DNA of 64,000 nucleotides from Alnus glutinosa (lineage: Eukaryota; Streptophyta; Magnoliopsida; Fagales; Betulaceae), in NCBI RefSeq assembly GCF_958979055.1, contig NC_084886.1, positions 45,215,154 to 45,279,153 of the forward strand, read 5' to 3'. The translations under genes and the position numbers were made by a program. This document shows, piece by piece, positions 25,701-35,134 of this stretch. The notes beneath the pieces were generated by a model, which saw only the letters and a list, made by a program, of their open reading frames with translations, had not been told where the DNA came from and did not search any database. Positions within the stretch are counted from its first letter, which is position 1; each line of letters opens with the position of its first letter.

Positions 25701-26211
25701 TATCTCTCAAGAATGCGAACGCCCCCGCCGCCCCAATAAACGCATGCGAAGCCAGTCTCCGCCCTTCGACCGTGGCCCGGTCGTAGGAGAGCCCGATCTG
25801 GCTGTACACGGCGCCCAGATTGAAGAGCACGGCGGCCTTCTCGAGGTGAATGTTCTGCTGGGAGGCCTTTTGCTTGTGCTTGAAGGCGTCATGCCAGGTG
25901 AAAGTGACAGTGTTGATGTGGTCCTTGTCCGGGGAGATTGGGAATCGGGTCTCCACGAGGCAGAGGGTCTTGAAGTAGTTCTGGAGGAGGTCGCGTCTGG
26001 CGGTGGGGGTAGGGTCGGATTGGCGCTCGAGGTCGGAGCGGAGCTGCTTGAGGGTTTGGAGGTCGTCGTCCAGGTTCTGGGCCTCGCGCTCCGAATAGTT
26101 GAAAGCAATAAAGTTGCGGAGCGGGCGGAAGAGGTCGACGGAGGTGGTCTTCTTCTCCAGGATCGCGAGCATTATGTTGGTGGTCGACGACGACGATGCC
26201 GAACCGGCCAT
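16767..26211 (-). CDS. ALIX: ALIX (BRO1-V domain) ESCRT-associated protein
   Basis: Adaptor of the ESCRT system that works in multivesicular-body sorting and vacuolar delivery of ubiquitinated cargo (family knowledge). Eight exons join in frame: 26211-25534, 25179-24229, 23353-23264, 19981-19913, 18711-18571, 18397-18349, 17643-17540 and 17285-16767, giving 866 residues (Arabidopsis ALIX is of similar size). Residues 1 to about 400 are the BRO1 domain ([45 protein letters not shown]). About 410-700 is the V domain, with long helices such as [15 protein letters not shown] and [20 protein letters not shown]. From about 715 to the end is a Pro/Tyr/Gln-rich tail. The start is the Met before [20 protein letters not shown]. 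Intron 3 is 3.3 kb because it carries a LINE; the intron before exon 5 (18712-19912) carries a SINE-like insert. The 26.2-kb end is GC-rich, as is common for plant first exons. Confidence 0.95.
18783..18875 (-). mobile_element. SINE-like retroposon in ALIX intron
   Basis: A 93-bp insert is bracketed by an exact 22-bp direct repeat (18761-18782 and 18876-18897, beginning cacagcaagactaac). The plus strand begins with a T-rich run, meaning an A-tail on the minus strand, and contains gaccccgg-type words (aaccccggacccttgcaagg) reminiscent of a tRNA-derived B-box region. Long exact duplication plus an A-tail indicates L1-machinery retroposition. The short body suggests a 5'-truncated SINE. The family was not identified. 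Confidence 0.7.
19141..19164. repeat. Run of 24 C in ALIX intron
   Basis: An uninterrupted run of 24 C, followed after two A by six more C. In the ALIX transcript this is a G24 run. Comparable runs occur at 13534-13547 (G14), 14016-14036 (C21) and 23149-23163 (G15), all in introns. Confidence 0.95.
20519..22704 (+). mobile_element. Truncated LINE in ALIX intron, antisense to gene
   Basis: The + strand shows LINE ORF2 pieces: a stretch with [18 protein letters not shown], then [20 protein letters not shown] (20870-20950), an RT region with [20 protein letters not shown] (21540-21610) and an intact active-site motif [11 protein letters not shown] (about 21685-21720). A typical LINE 3' end follows (gtactagggttgtgtccctctg) and an A-rich tail at 22675-22704. 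ORF1 and the endonuclease start are absent and several stops and frame changes occur, so it is inactive. It lies wholly inside ALIX intron 3 in reverse orientation. I did not find a clear target duplication. Confidence 0.85.
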
Positions 26212-26450
26212 GGCGGTCGAATTGGGTTGGAATTGGAATTGGGATTTTGGGTTGAAGAATGGTAATGACTAATTAATGTGATCGGTGAGTCAATATGAGA
26301 CTGGCATGTGTGCTCGCTCCCTCGTTCTCTCTCACTTCCTTGTGTTTTTCTTATGGGTTTAGTAAACTGATTGGTCGGCTGGGCCGGAACAAGTCAATTC
26401 AACTAAATACGCGGTTTTTAGCTCAATGGGTGTGGATGGCCCAGCCCAAT
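26212..26450 (-). promoter_or_regulatory. ALIX promoter region with site II-like motifs
   Basis: Upstream of the ALIX start, TGGGCC at 26380-26385 and GGCCCA/AGCCCA at 26438-26448 match plant site II (TGGGCY) elements, known in promoters of housekeeping and growth-linked genes. No clear TATA box is visible. The assignment as promoter rests on position and motif only. Confidence 0.4.
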
Positions 26451-26479
26451 GTACAGCGTTCCACTAATAATGTGTTCAA

Positions 26480-26903
26480 CAAATTCTTTAGCTCCCTAAA
26501 TTATTTCTACATTTTTGTTTAGGCCTTCAAATTTTAAAAATTGACATCGGGATCCCTTATATTATCACAGTGCGTCAAATTATACATTTTTCTTTCCAAA
26601 ATATCCTTAAATTTATTAAAATTTACCATTTGAAAAATTGTATTTATTAAAAAAATTATACAAGAAAAGGGAAAAACTGAAAATACAAAAAACGAGTGGC
26701 CCTTTTTATATGAGCTGCCTTCAATTTTTTTCTTTTCAAATTGTTTTTTTTTTTTTAATAATTTCAATGGTATTTTGGAAAGAATAATGCAAAAGTGTCT
26801 AATTTGAAACGCAATGGTAGTTCGTGGGAGCCCCAATATCACTTTTTAAAGTTAGAAACATAAATGAAAATGTGATAATAGTTCATAGGGCTAAAATATA
26901 TTT
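26480..26903. repeat. Inverted-repeat element, about 420 bp
   Basis: The left part (tttagctccctaaattatt, then ttaaaaattgacatcgggatccc and ctttccaaaatatcc) reappears as diverged complement on the right (ggtattttggaaag, gggagccccaatatcac, gttcatagggctaaaat). The arms are about 150-200 bp and imperfect. It encodes nothing. Probably an old MITE; no clear target duplication was found. Confidence 0.5.
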
Positions 26904-27243
26904 TCTTCAATGAATTATAAATGAGTTGTAAGTTTAGCATTATTCTTTTTTTTGGTAATGCTACTACTCTTCGCACACATTCACACACTCATTTATGTCT
27001 TTAACTATAAACGAGATAATATTTACAATACGAAATGAATCACAGAGAACAAAAAATAAAATTTTTAAACCTCAAGCGGAAAAAAACTTATTTAACCTTG
27101 GATGTGTTTGGTAAATAGTTATGTTGTGAAATTTTTGATTGAACAGTAGTAAGAAGTTATTGATGTGATATAAAGTATAACAAAGTTTGTAATTGTTTTA
27201 TAGAAAAGTGAAAAGAAAAAATTTATTTGAATAGTAATAAAAA

Positions 27244-27883
27244 TGGATAATTACACCACTGGTTTATGAAGTTGACCTAAATTATAAATCACTCCCTACG
27301 GTACAAAAAAGTTTATGGATAATTATTGTGGTAAACTATAATATTACAAATTAGTTTCTGAACACGTTTTCCATCCACCAAGTTAATAGATTTCGTTAGT
27401 CAGCCACGTCACACCCAATAAAAAGCCGACACGTGTTCATTACAATAAAAAAAAATATAAATAAATAAAACAAAAATTTATTTATTTTTTTTTTTTAAAA
27501 AAAAAAAATTACTGAAAGGGTGACTATCCCCCTTTAGGGGTGGCCTAGCCACCCCCAGACGTGGTCGAGGGTGATGCGCGATGCGACCACCCCCTGTAGC
27601 TGGGGGTAGGGGTGGCCTTCGCCCCCATTGGCCACCTTTAGTATTTATTTTATTTATTTATATTTTTATTAGATTTATATTTTTTATTGTGATTAACACG
27701 TGTCGGCTTCCTATTGAGTGTGAGATGACTGACTAACGGAATCTGTTAATTTTGTGTAAGGAAAAGTGTTTAGGAATTGATTTGTAATTATAATTTATTA
27801 CAAAGATTATTTATGAACTTTTTCAATTATATAGAATGATTTGTAATTTAGGTTAATATCAAGGATTAATAGTATAATTATTT
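27244..27883. mobile_element. Mutator-like MITE, diverged copy 3 (640 bp)
   Basis: Terminal repeats tggataattacacc and the complement of gtataattattt bracket arms with aaattataaatcactccc-type words, gccgacacgtgtt boxes and a GC-rich core of ggggtggcc words, the same plan as 5204-5917 and 9073-9771. A 9-bp duplication, taataaaaa, lies at 27235-27243 and 27884-27892. The arms are much more diverged from each other than in copies 1 and 2, so this is an older insertion or a sister subfamily. Confidence 0.7.
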
Positions 27884-27892
27884 TAATAAAAA

Positions 27893-30641
27893 GATAATTG
27901 ATGTGATATAAAATGTGAAAAAAAGAAAAAATTATAATATTTTGGATTTAACCTTTTTTTTTTCGGGAGAAGTGAAAAAAAAATTAGAGAGGGGGATGAC
28001 AGTGTTGACGTTTTTTCCTTCGGCGTCTCCCGCTTCTTTCTGTCATCTGCCTCTCCGCGTCTCCCTTTCTCTCTGTGTCGCGCTCAAGGTAACCTTCACA
28101 CTCTCTCTCGTTTTTTTTTTTTTTTTCTCTCTCTCTCGTTTACTGACCTGTTTTCTCACTCTCTCTCTCTGGTCTCTCTCTTCTCTGTTTTGATTCAAGA
28201 ATTGTGGAAGTTGTGGGAGATTTGATGATGGGCGATTGGCTGATAAGAATAAGGGTTTCAACAGTTTAACTCACGAAAGCGTCATCGATTTGGGTCCAAT
28301 TTGTTTTGGGGCTTTTCTTCTTCACCACCAAAAGGCAATTTCGTACAGATCAGTTTTTCATTTTCATTCATATTTTTCTGGGCTCTTGCATCCACGAAAT
28401 TCAGGGTTTGCATTAACGTCTTATTTTTTTTTTTGGGGAATTTGATTCGTGTTTCATGGGTCTTTTGATTTGCACCAAATTTTTGAGTCATTGTTCATGC
28501 TACAGATTTTGTTAATCTCCCTCTACAGATTTTGTTTATGCGCATCATATACTCTCTTTCTCGTTACTCTCCCTCTCTCTCTTAGATTTTGTTTTGTTTT
28601 GTTTTATCTTGCCCTTGCTACAGAACCGAAATATGTGTATTTTTGCTTAAATTTCGAAATTGTAGTGATACCCATGAATTTAGTAGCTCTGCTTGGTATA
28701 CCCATTGTTGATTGATGTCAATTTTTGGTAGATTGTGGAAGGCTTGATGAAAAATGTGTAAAGCTTCCCACGTTAGACCTTTCTGAATGTACACTGTATT
28801 AGAAGGGTAGAAAGGTTTTGAGTGTTATGGATTTGAATGGCTGAAGGGTTGCTGCACACGTAGATGGGCAGTGGGTTTCTTTGCTCTGTTTTGCTAAGAG
28901 TTGCTGGTTTGCTATGTGTATATTTTTCGGGTTTTTTGTTTTGTTTTTGTTTTGTTTTGCAAAGTGTGTAGGTGCAGGGATTTATTTTGTTGTGGGGTTG
29001 GCTGAGAATGTTTAGTTGGGCCGTTGGTTTTGCTTTGTGTGTGTGTGTGTTTTTTTATTTTATTTTATTTAATTTGTTTTATTGTTGTAAAGCAACTGGG
29101 TTCCAGCTTGGTTTTCTAACCTGCTGGAGTGTTTTTTTTATATGTTTTATATGGATCAGGTGATGATGTATTATATTTATATATGTTTTCACAGTAAACA
29201 TACTATGATTTTCTTTTTATTTTCTAAGCTATTTTCTCACTTCTTTTTTCACTGGAATCTAGTACTTTGAGGTAAAGTTTGAGGGGAAGGTACTTAAATA
29301 TTTTCATTCACGTCAAATGGAAATCATTGAAAAAAGTACTGTCATTACCATTTGAGATTGACTAAATGTTTTTACATGTGTTTGATGTATTTTGTTGAAA
29401 GTCTATTTTGTGGACTAAATAGTTATTTTGTGAACATGGTCCAATATGTGAACATGGTCCAATTTTGTTGGAAGTCTATTTTCTAATTTGCCAATATATG
29501 TTTCTTTTTCTTGATTTTCATACACAAATCTGGATTGTTGTTCTCTGTTTCAGGTGGAGAACACAAAGTATGTGTTGCTTTGTGTTCAGATGCCATAAAT
29601 TCCCAATCTTTACATTCTCCTTATATTCCTTTAGGTATGCCCAGAGTCCTAGATGAAAGTTTCCCGTCTGTGGTGGTTTTTTCATAGCCATCTTCAATCA
29701 TGTCCCAGAGGTTTTGTGAGACGAAGAGGGCCTTCTGCCTTCATTTGGCTGCTGCTGTAGTCATTGTTCTCTCCTTCAAAAATTGGTTGGTTGTTTGTAC
29801 ACTTGTTAGTGATGGTGCAAAGCATACGATAAATGCTAATGTATTTGGTTTTATATCAGGGTTTGGTTAGTGAAAGATGTTAAACTGCTGCTGCCAGAGT
29901 AGCTTTGTGTTTTGGTTTCATCCAAAATTGTGTATATTCATTCTTAGGGAGGGATTAAGGTAGGTTTAGTTTTCCAGATAAATTCAAACAGGTAGTGTTG
30001 ACAATATGGGTGGTTCTTGTGCGCCTTTTTGGTTGTGCAGTGGACTCCTGACATTGCCCCCTTTGTGCAGTTCTGAGGATGAACCGGATGCAACGTTGAA
30101 TGTGTCCATGAAGGCGTGCATCTCCAAAAACTATATACATGTCTTTGTTCTCATATTCTGAATGAATGTTGCAGAGAACTTTCCAATGAACTGATTTTCG
30201 TGGTGTTTGGTGGACTTGATGTCTTTATTCTCATATTCTTGCATTTGTGTACGCAAGCATTGCATTACTATTCGTTTGAGAATAAATGGCAGTTAAAAAA
30301 TTATTGTTTAGAAAAATGCTAGTTTTAACAAAACAACCGTTTGAAAAGAAAGGACAGTTGAAAAATACGATCGTTAATAAAGAAATAAAGAAAGAATAAA
30401 GGAAGCATATCTAGATAATATAGAGAATAATAGATAATTGGATGTATGATGCCTTTTAAAACCCATTAGCTAAAATAGATAAAGTAGGTTTTGGTTAGCC
30501 ACTTTACATATAAAAATGCATAAGCAATTGAGAGTGCTCTTACCTACCCAAATTCTTAATGATCCTAATTTGGCTAACCTAGAGAGTGATAGAAAGGTTT
30601 GAGTGTACGCACTCAAAACATTTTTAAGAATCTTTCACTAC
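27893..30641 (+). ncRNA. Possible non-coding transcript or intergenic DNA
   Basis: A CT-rich leader-like segment (28000-28090) ends in a donor-like ctcaag/gtaacc. CT repeats, T-rich intron-like DNA and acceptor-like sites (for example near 29540) follow. The longest plausible frames are short and domainless, for example 57 codons from 29701. It resembles the leader and introns of a plant gene with no coding exon. It may be a long non-coding RNA, a decayed gene 5' end, or plain intergenic DNA. Low certainty; RNA evidence would decide. Confidence 0.2.
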
Positions 30642-30659
30642 AATTAACAATTAAGAATG

Positions 30660-30854
30660 AAGGAGATTTTATCCTCGTTTTACCTTACATTACATTGTAC
30701 ATTTGGACTACGGCTTATGTGCATCCTTTGTCGTTTAGTTTTGATGTCTTTCTTGCTCGTTTTTCTCGTTCTAATTAGGTGTTTCCTTTGTATACTCCCG
30801 GTGTATTAAGGGGCGCTTTACGCTTTTAATGAGATTGGTTTCTTATTTATTAAA
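30660..30854 (+). mobile_element. 5'-truncated LINE tail (195 bp)
   Basis: The last part matches the 3' end of the LINE at 31850-33084 (cgttctaattaggtgtttcc, gtgtattaaggggcgcttta, ttttaatgagattgg). An 18-bp duplication with one mismatch flanks it (30642-30659 and 30855-30872, aattaa[c/t]aattaagaatg). This is a small dead-on-arrival L1-type insertion, directly upstream of the duplicated leader at 30899. Confidence 0.75.
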
Positions 30855-30898
30855 AATTAATAATTAAGAATGGTGTTTTTTGCAAATTTGTGTTGTGT

Positions 30899-31502
30899 AG
30901 TTTGTATACACCCAATCACGAGATGGAAGAAATTTCTAGGAGGCGTAGGATTTGAGAAAGTCGAGCCCTAGCTGAAGCCCAAAGGCAAGCCAACCACCTC
31001 TCTCCGATCTTCGTCTTCTTCGCTTATTCTCTGATTCAGGTACGAGATTTCGATCCTCGGCATGCCTTTCTCAGTATTTTGTGTGTTTTATTTATTTATT
31101 TTTTCCCTTTTTTTTAAAAAATAATAATAATAATAATAATTGTGTCTCCGGAATTTGTTCATGTGAACGTCTAGGTTTTACTTTGTTAAATTGGTGGTTA
31201 TCTTCTTGAACAATATTGGCTTGTATGGATTTTGGTTGTGGGGCGCTCTTGATTTGTTGTAGGGTTTGTGTGTTGATTGGAGGAACATAATGTGAAAAAG
31301 AAAGGTGTATTAGGTCTCTCGTTCCACTTGATGTTTGGTTGCTGAAAAAATAAGTTAAAGGGAAAAAGGAAAAGAGCGAAACAGAAATATTTATTTATTT
31401 ATCTATATTGGGGACTGAAAGAAATAGATGATCTCAACTTCAGCTCTGGAGAAATTACTATTTTTGCTCAGTTTGAGCTTTGTTGTGTTCTTTTTTATTT
31501 TT
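30899..31502 (+). pseudogene. Duplicate of 5' leader of the 40131 gene, part 1
   Basis: From tatacacccaatcacgaga onward this region matches 38334-38736, including the leader exon, its donor (gattcag/gtacga at 31039-31040) and the start of intron 1 up to tgctcagtttgagctttgtt. About 200 bp present here is missing in the 38-kb copy, where a TA repeat sits instead. The homology stops abruptly at about 31502, where the inverted-repeat element begins. It contains no coding exon. Confidence 0.8.
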
Positions 31503-31849
31503 GGGTTAAATACTTTTTTAGTACATGTGGTTAGGGCTGAAATCAAATGGCTACCTTGGTTTCATAAAATATCACAGGTGATACCTATTGTAAACCTAAA
31601 TACTAACTTGCACATTCCGTCAAGGTTTCGTCCACTTTTTTAATGTAGATCCACGTCAACATGCTTGAAAACGCGACACATGTCCCAAATGCCACATATT
31701 TAAGCCAACTCGGCATATCTTATGACGTGTTACTATATTACAGGTGGCACTTGTGGTTTTTAAGCATGTCAAATGCCGGAAATGTTAAAAGTTACCGAAC
31801 TAAATTTTTACCCAAACTGAAACAAAAACAAGATTAAAACCAAATAGAT

Positions 31850-33084
31850 GGGGTGAGATTGGTGAAGAGTTCAAATATCACTTGGTTAGTTGGTCAAATG
31901 TTTGTTCCCCAATTTAAGAAGGGGGCTGGGTATTATGGACTTGTTGATGTTCAACTGCGTTTTGTTAGGTAAATGGTTATGGCGGTTTGGAATTGAGAGA
32001 GATGCTTGGTGGAGAGTTGCGGTGGACTCCAAGTTTCATAGTTTGTGGGACGGGTGATGCTCTTTTGAGCTTGTAAGTGCCTTTGGAGTGGGGTTGTGGA
32101 AGAACATCAAGGAAGGGTTTGGGACTTTCTCTGGTTTTGTTATATTTGAGGTGGGGGATGGGGTTAGGACATAATTTTGGCACAATTTGCGGTGCGGGAA
32201 TACGGTTTTGAAGGAAGTTTTTCCTGGTCTCTTTGGTATTCCTCGGGTGACGAATGCCTTAGGTTCGGATAATATGGAGGTTTTGAACGATTCTACTCAG
32301 TGGAACGTGAACTTTGTTAGAGAGGCGCATGATTAGGAAGTGGGTGTCTTTGCTTCCTTCTTCCAGGTGGTGCACTCAGTCGTGGTGAGTAGAGATCATG
32401 CAAATAGGCTCTAGTGGGTCTCTTCCAAGAAATGATTGTTTAAGGTCAAGTCCTTCTTCAGCTCCTTGGATTGCTCTGAAGGTAGATGCTTCCCTGAAGA
32501 GTGTGTGGCGGACTCAAGCTCTTTCGAGGGCGGCTTTTTTTGCGTGGTCAGTAGCCCTAGGCAAGATCCTTACTATGGACAATCTCAGGAAGAGGCATAT
32601 TATCATTGTGGATAGATGTTGCTTGTGCAAGAGAGATGGAGAATCTGTGGACCACCTTCTTCTTCACTGTGATGTGGCTTCCGCTATGTGGAATAACATT
32701 TTTCTTCGTTTTAGTATGTCTTGGGTTATGTCTAGAAGAGTTATCGACTTGTTTGAATGTTGGTGGAAGTCTGGAAGGCCGAGGAATGTTGCGATTTGGA
32801 AGATGGTGCCAATCTGCATTTTTTGGTGTGTTTGGAAAGAAATAAATCTTAGATATCTCAAGGATTTTGAGAGTTCCATGGAGGATATTTTAGCTTCGTT
32901 TTTTTATACGCTGTATCTTTGTGCAATGGCTTTTTTGTCCCCACTGTCGATTAGCTTTGCTGATTTCCTTGTTCGTTTTTCTATTCCTAATTAGGCGTTT
33001 TCTTTTGTATACTTTCAGTGTACTTAGGGGCGCCTTACACTTTCAATGAGACTAAATTTATTTATAAAAAAAAATAAAAAAAAG
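31850..33084 (+). mobile_element. 5'-truncated LINE nested in the Pack-MULE-like element
   Basis: The + strand encodes the C-terminal part of LINE ORF2: LGIMDLLMFNCVLLGKWLWR-like text, then a zf-RVT region with RCCLCKRDGESVDHLLLHCD (in the open frame 32398-32994) ending at a stop near 32992. A typical 3' end follows (gtgtacttaggggcgcctta, tttcaatgagac) and an A-rich tail. The 11-bp duplication accaaat[a/c]gat at 31839-31849 and 33085-33095 fixes the borders. RT and everything upstream are absent. Confidence 0.85.
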
Positions 33085-33110
33085 ACCAAATCGATTGTAT
33101 CCCAAATTGA

Positions 33111-33945
33111 TTGAACCCTAGCACGAGTTCTATGTACCCTCCCTGGACGTTAACTCTTCAACCTGATTTGTGCCCCACTAGTTTCACTCCATCGATCACA
33201 ATGACTCTGTCCGCTGGTAATAGCTTGAGCTTGCCCTCTATGGCTACTAGTTCATGGGGAGACTTGTCCTCGAACGATAGTGAGTTATCGAAAATGGTTC
33301 TCAAGTACATAAGCCAAATACTCATGGAAGACAGCACAGAGGACAAGCCCTGCTGTTTTTCGACCCTTTAAGTCTCCAAGTCACCGAGAAATCATTCTAT
33401 GATGTTTTCGATCAGAAATTCCCTCCTTCCCCCAATCAAGATGGATCACCACTCTGTCAATCACATCGCAGAGAGCCCTAACAATGTTTTTCCAGGTAAT
33501 AATTTTGGTACTAAAAATAGTTCTAGCACTAGCACTAGAACTGATCCTTAGCGGCTTGGTGATGGGATGAAGCTTTTGACTCGGAACTTTTTTACTAGCA
33601 GTGAATTTCTGTTGCAATTTAGGAGAGGATTAGAGGAAGCTAGTAAGTTCCTTCCTATGGGTAATTACGAGGTAGACAAGGCTGAGAGAGAGAGAGTTCA
33701 ACAGATAGGTCGAGGGGAAGAAAGAATCATGAGAGGGAAGATGCAGATATAGAAGGGAGGAGCAATAAGCAGTCCACGGTTTATACGGAAGAGTGACTTA
33801 TCAGAGATGTTTGATAAGGTGTTGCATTCTACTGATGCTCTTTCTCTGCTATGCGATAACAATATGAAACCCTCCAGAATGAAGCAATCAAGACCTCGCA
33901 GCCAAATGGATAGCCCCAAGGAGCTAATGGTGGGAAAGAGTTGAT
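33111..33945 (+). pseudogene. Captured N-terminal part of a scarecrow-like GRAS gene
   Basis: Reading across frames gives successive blocks typical of the SCL9/14/33 GRAS subfamily: VLKYISQILMEDSTEDKPC (33297-33355), then after a one-base shift SLQVTEKSFYDVF with KFPPSPNQ, later LLQFRRGLEEASKFLP (33610-33655), GRKNHERED, and SEMFDKVL (about 33803-33826). All belong to the disordered N-terminal half of these transcription factors. The sequence stops just before the conserved GRAS domain should start. Frame shifts and stops (33371, around 33549, 33750) rule out a functional protein. The parent gene is not in this window. Confidence 0.8.
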
Positions 33946-34096
33946 TTGGGGATAAATGGGTTTCAATCGATTTGGGTTTAATCTTGTTTTTGTTTCAGTT
34001 TGGGTAAAAATTTGATTTGGTAATTTTTTAACATTTCCGGCATTTAACGTAGCTTAAAAACCACAATTACCACATGTGATATAGTGACACGTCGTA

Positions 34097-34395
34097 TCTG
34101 TTTTGTTTGATCTTGTAATTGGGTTATATGCATGGAACATTTTGGACAGAAACTTGTGTATATTATGCTTTGAGTTTATGGTAAATCATGGGGCATGGAG
34201 TAGCATATTATTTTCAGTTCATTTTAATGTATATTTTAAAATGATATAATAATTTGACGTTACACTCAAGAATTGTTGGGCTTTTCTATGTGATTCAATC
34301 TTTGTATGTGACTTAGTCTTTTTCAAGAATTTGGAAATGAAATACTCAGCATGAGTGCAAGAGATGGAATACTCATGATGGTGGATGGCCATCAG
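34097..34395 (+). pseudogene. Duplicate of 40131-gene intron, part 2
   Basis: Matches 39027-39335 closely (ttttgtttgatctt, attttggacagaaact, gcatattattttca, gagtgcaagagatgg). Together with 30899-31502 it shows that the 5' part of the 40131 gene was duplicated here and later split. The segment corresponding to leader exon 2 (38890-38974) is absent. Confidence 0.8.
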
Positions 34396-34825
34396 CTTTT
34401 CACACCAACTTCCCACGTTAACCACTTAAAAAAAAAAAAAATTTGGGGTAGCATCTTCGTCAGAATAGACCCCCCCAAACCCACACACCCACCCCAATTT
34501 CATTCCTCAAACCCTTCAACGAGGCTCCACCACAACCACCGGTCAAGAGACGCCGCCACTTGTTCCGCCGCCACTTGTTCCGCCCACGGCCCAGCAGACC
34601 CCTTCAGTGAAATTTCATGCCTTTTCGAAATTTTCTTATCCTTCGGTTGTATTGCTTTTCCCTTTAGCTCTCTCTGTCTCTCACATATGCGTACTGTACC
34701 GGTTATATTTGGCAAAGATTTTATCGACGTCTGAGACTCGGGCTAAGTTCTCGTTGATTCTCAATTGGCCTCCATTTTACTCAAGATCTGTGTTCCTGTT
34801 TTTCTCTTCTAATCTATGCAGTCTC

Positions 34826-34863
<38 letters not shown>

Positions 34864-35134
34864 GGTATCAGTGACAAGGAAAAGCCCTAACCTTTCAGGG
34901 CCATTTTTGTTACATAAAATTCCCATGAAATGCTTCGTGTCTAGTGGGAATATCCCGCCTTCCTCTCTTCCCTTTTCCTAATGGTTAGGATTTCTTAGGT
35001 GCGCTACTTTGCCCAAACAAATGTTACAGAATAATTTTGCCCATTCTTTCAAAGAATAGACACTGCTTATTCTATTTTCATGTGGAAACTTATTTGTGTG
35101 GTTCGGTTTTGTTTATATGCAGAAGAAGAAGAAG
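34396..35134 (+). promoter_or_regulatory. INO80C upstream region and leader
   Basis: Holds a short tandem repeat of gccgccacttgttcc (34549-34578), a GGCCCA site II-like word near 34585, a CT microsatellite (34829-34858) and CT-rich leader-like DNA. An acceptor-like tttatatgcag lies 18 bp before the ATG (35106-35116), so a 5'UTR intron is likely. The first exon was not placed. Confidence 0.35.

Larger units (their letters stand above)
31503..34104 (+). mobile_element. Pack-MULE-like element carrying GRAS gene sequence
   Basis: The left arm (31503 to about 31849, starting gggttaaatac) contains ttgtggtttttaagc, aaatgccggaaatgtta and acccaaactgaaacaaaaac. The right arm (about 33945-34104) holds the same words as reverse complement. 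Between the arms lies a coding fragment of a GRAS transcription factor and a later LINE. Compared with the paralogous copy at 38737-39033, about 300 bp of host DNA is missing at the right junction and the outer end of the right arm is lost. No flanking duplication can therefore be seen. Gene-derived sequence between inverted repeats defines Pack-TYPE elements; assignment to Mutator is inference. Confidence 0.6.

Noticed and set aside
25501-26265. 254-codon + strand open frame
   Set aside because: It is the exact antisense of ALIX exon 1, which is GC-rich and so has few stops. The minus-strand BRO1 domain explains the sequence.
28224-28260. C/D box-like tgatga...ctga words suggesting a snoRNA
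   Set aside because: The boxes lack the expected terminal stem and spacing, so chance is more likely.
32398-32994. 198-codon frame as a host protein
   Set aside because: It holds the zf-RVT signature of LINE ORF2 and lies inside an insertion with an 11-bp duplication and A-tail.
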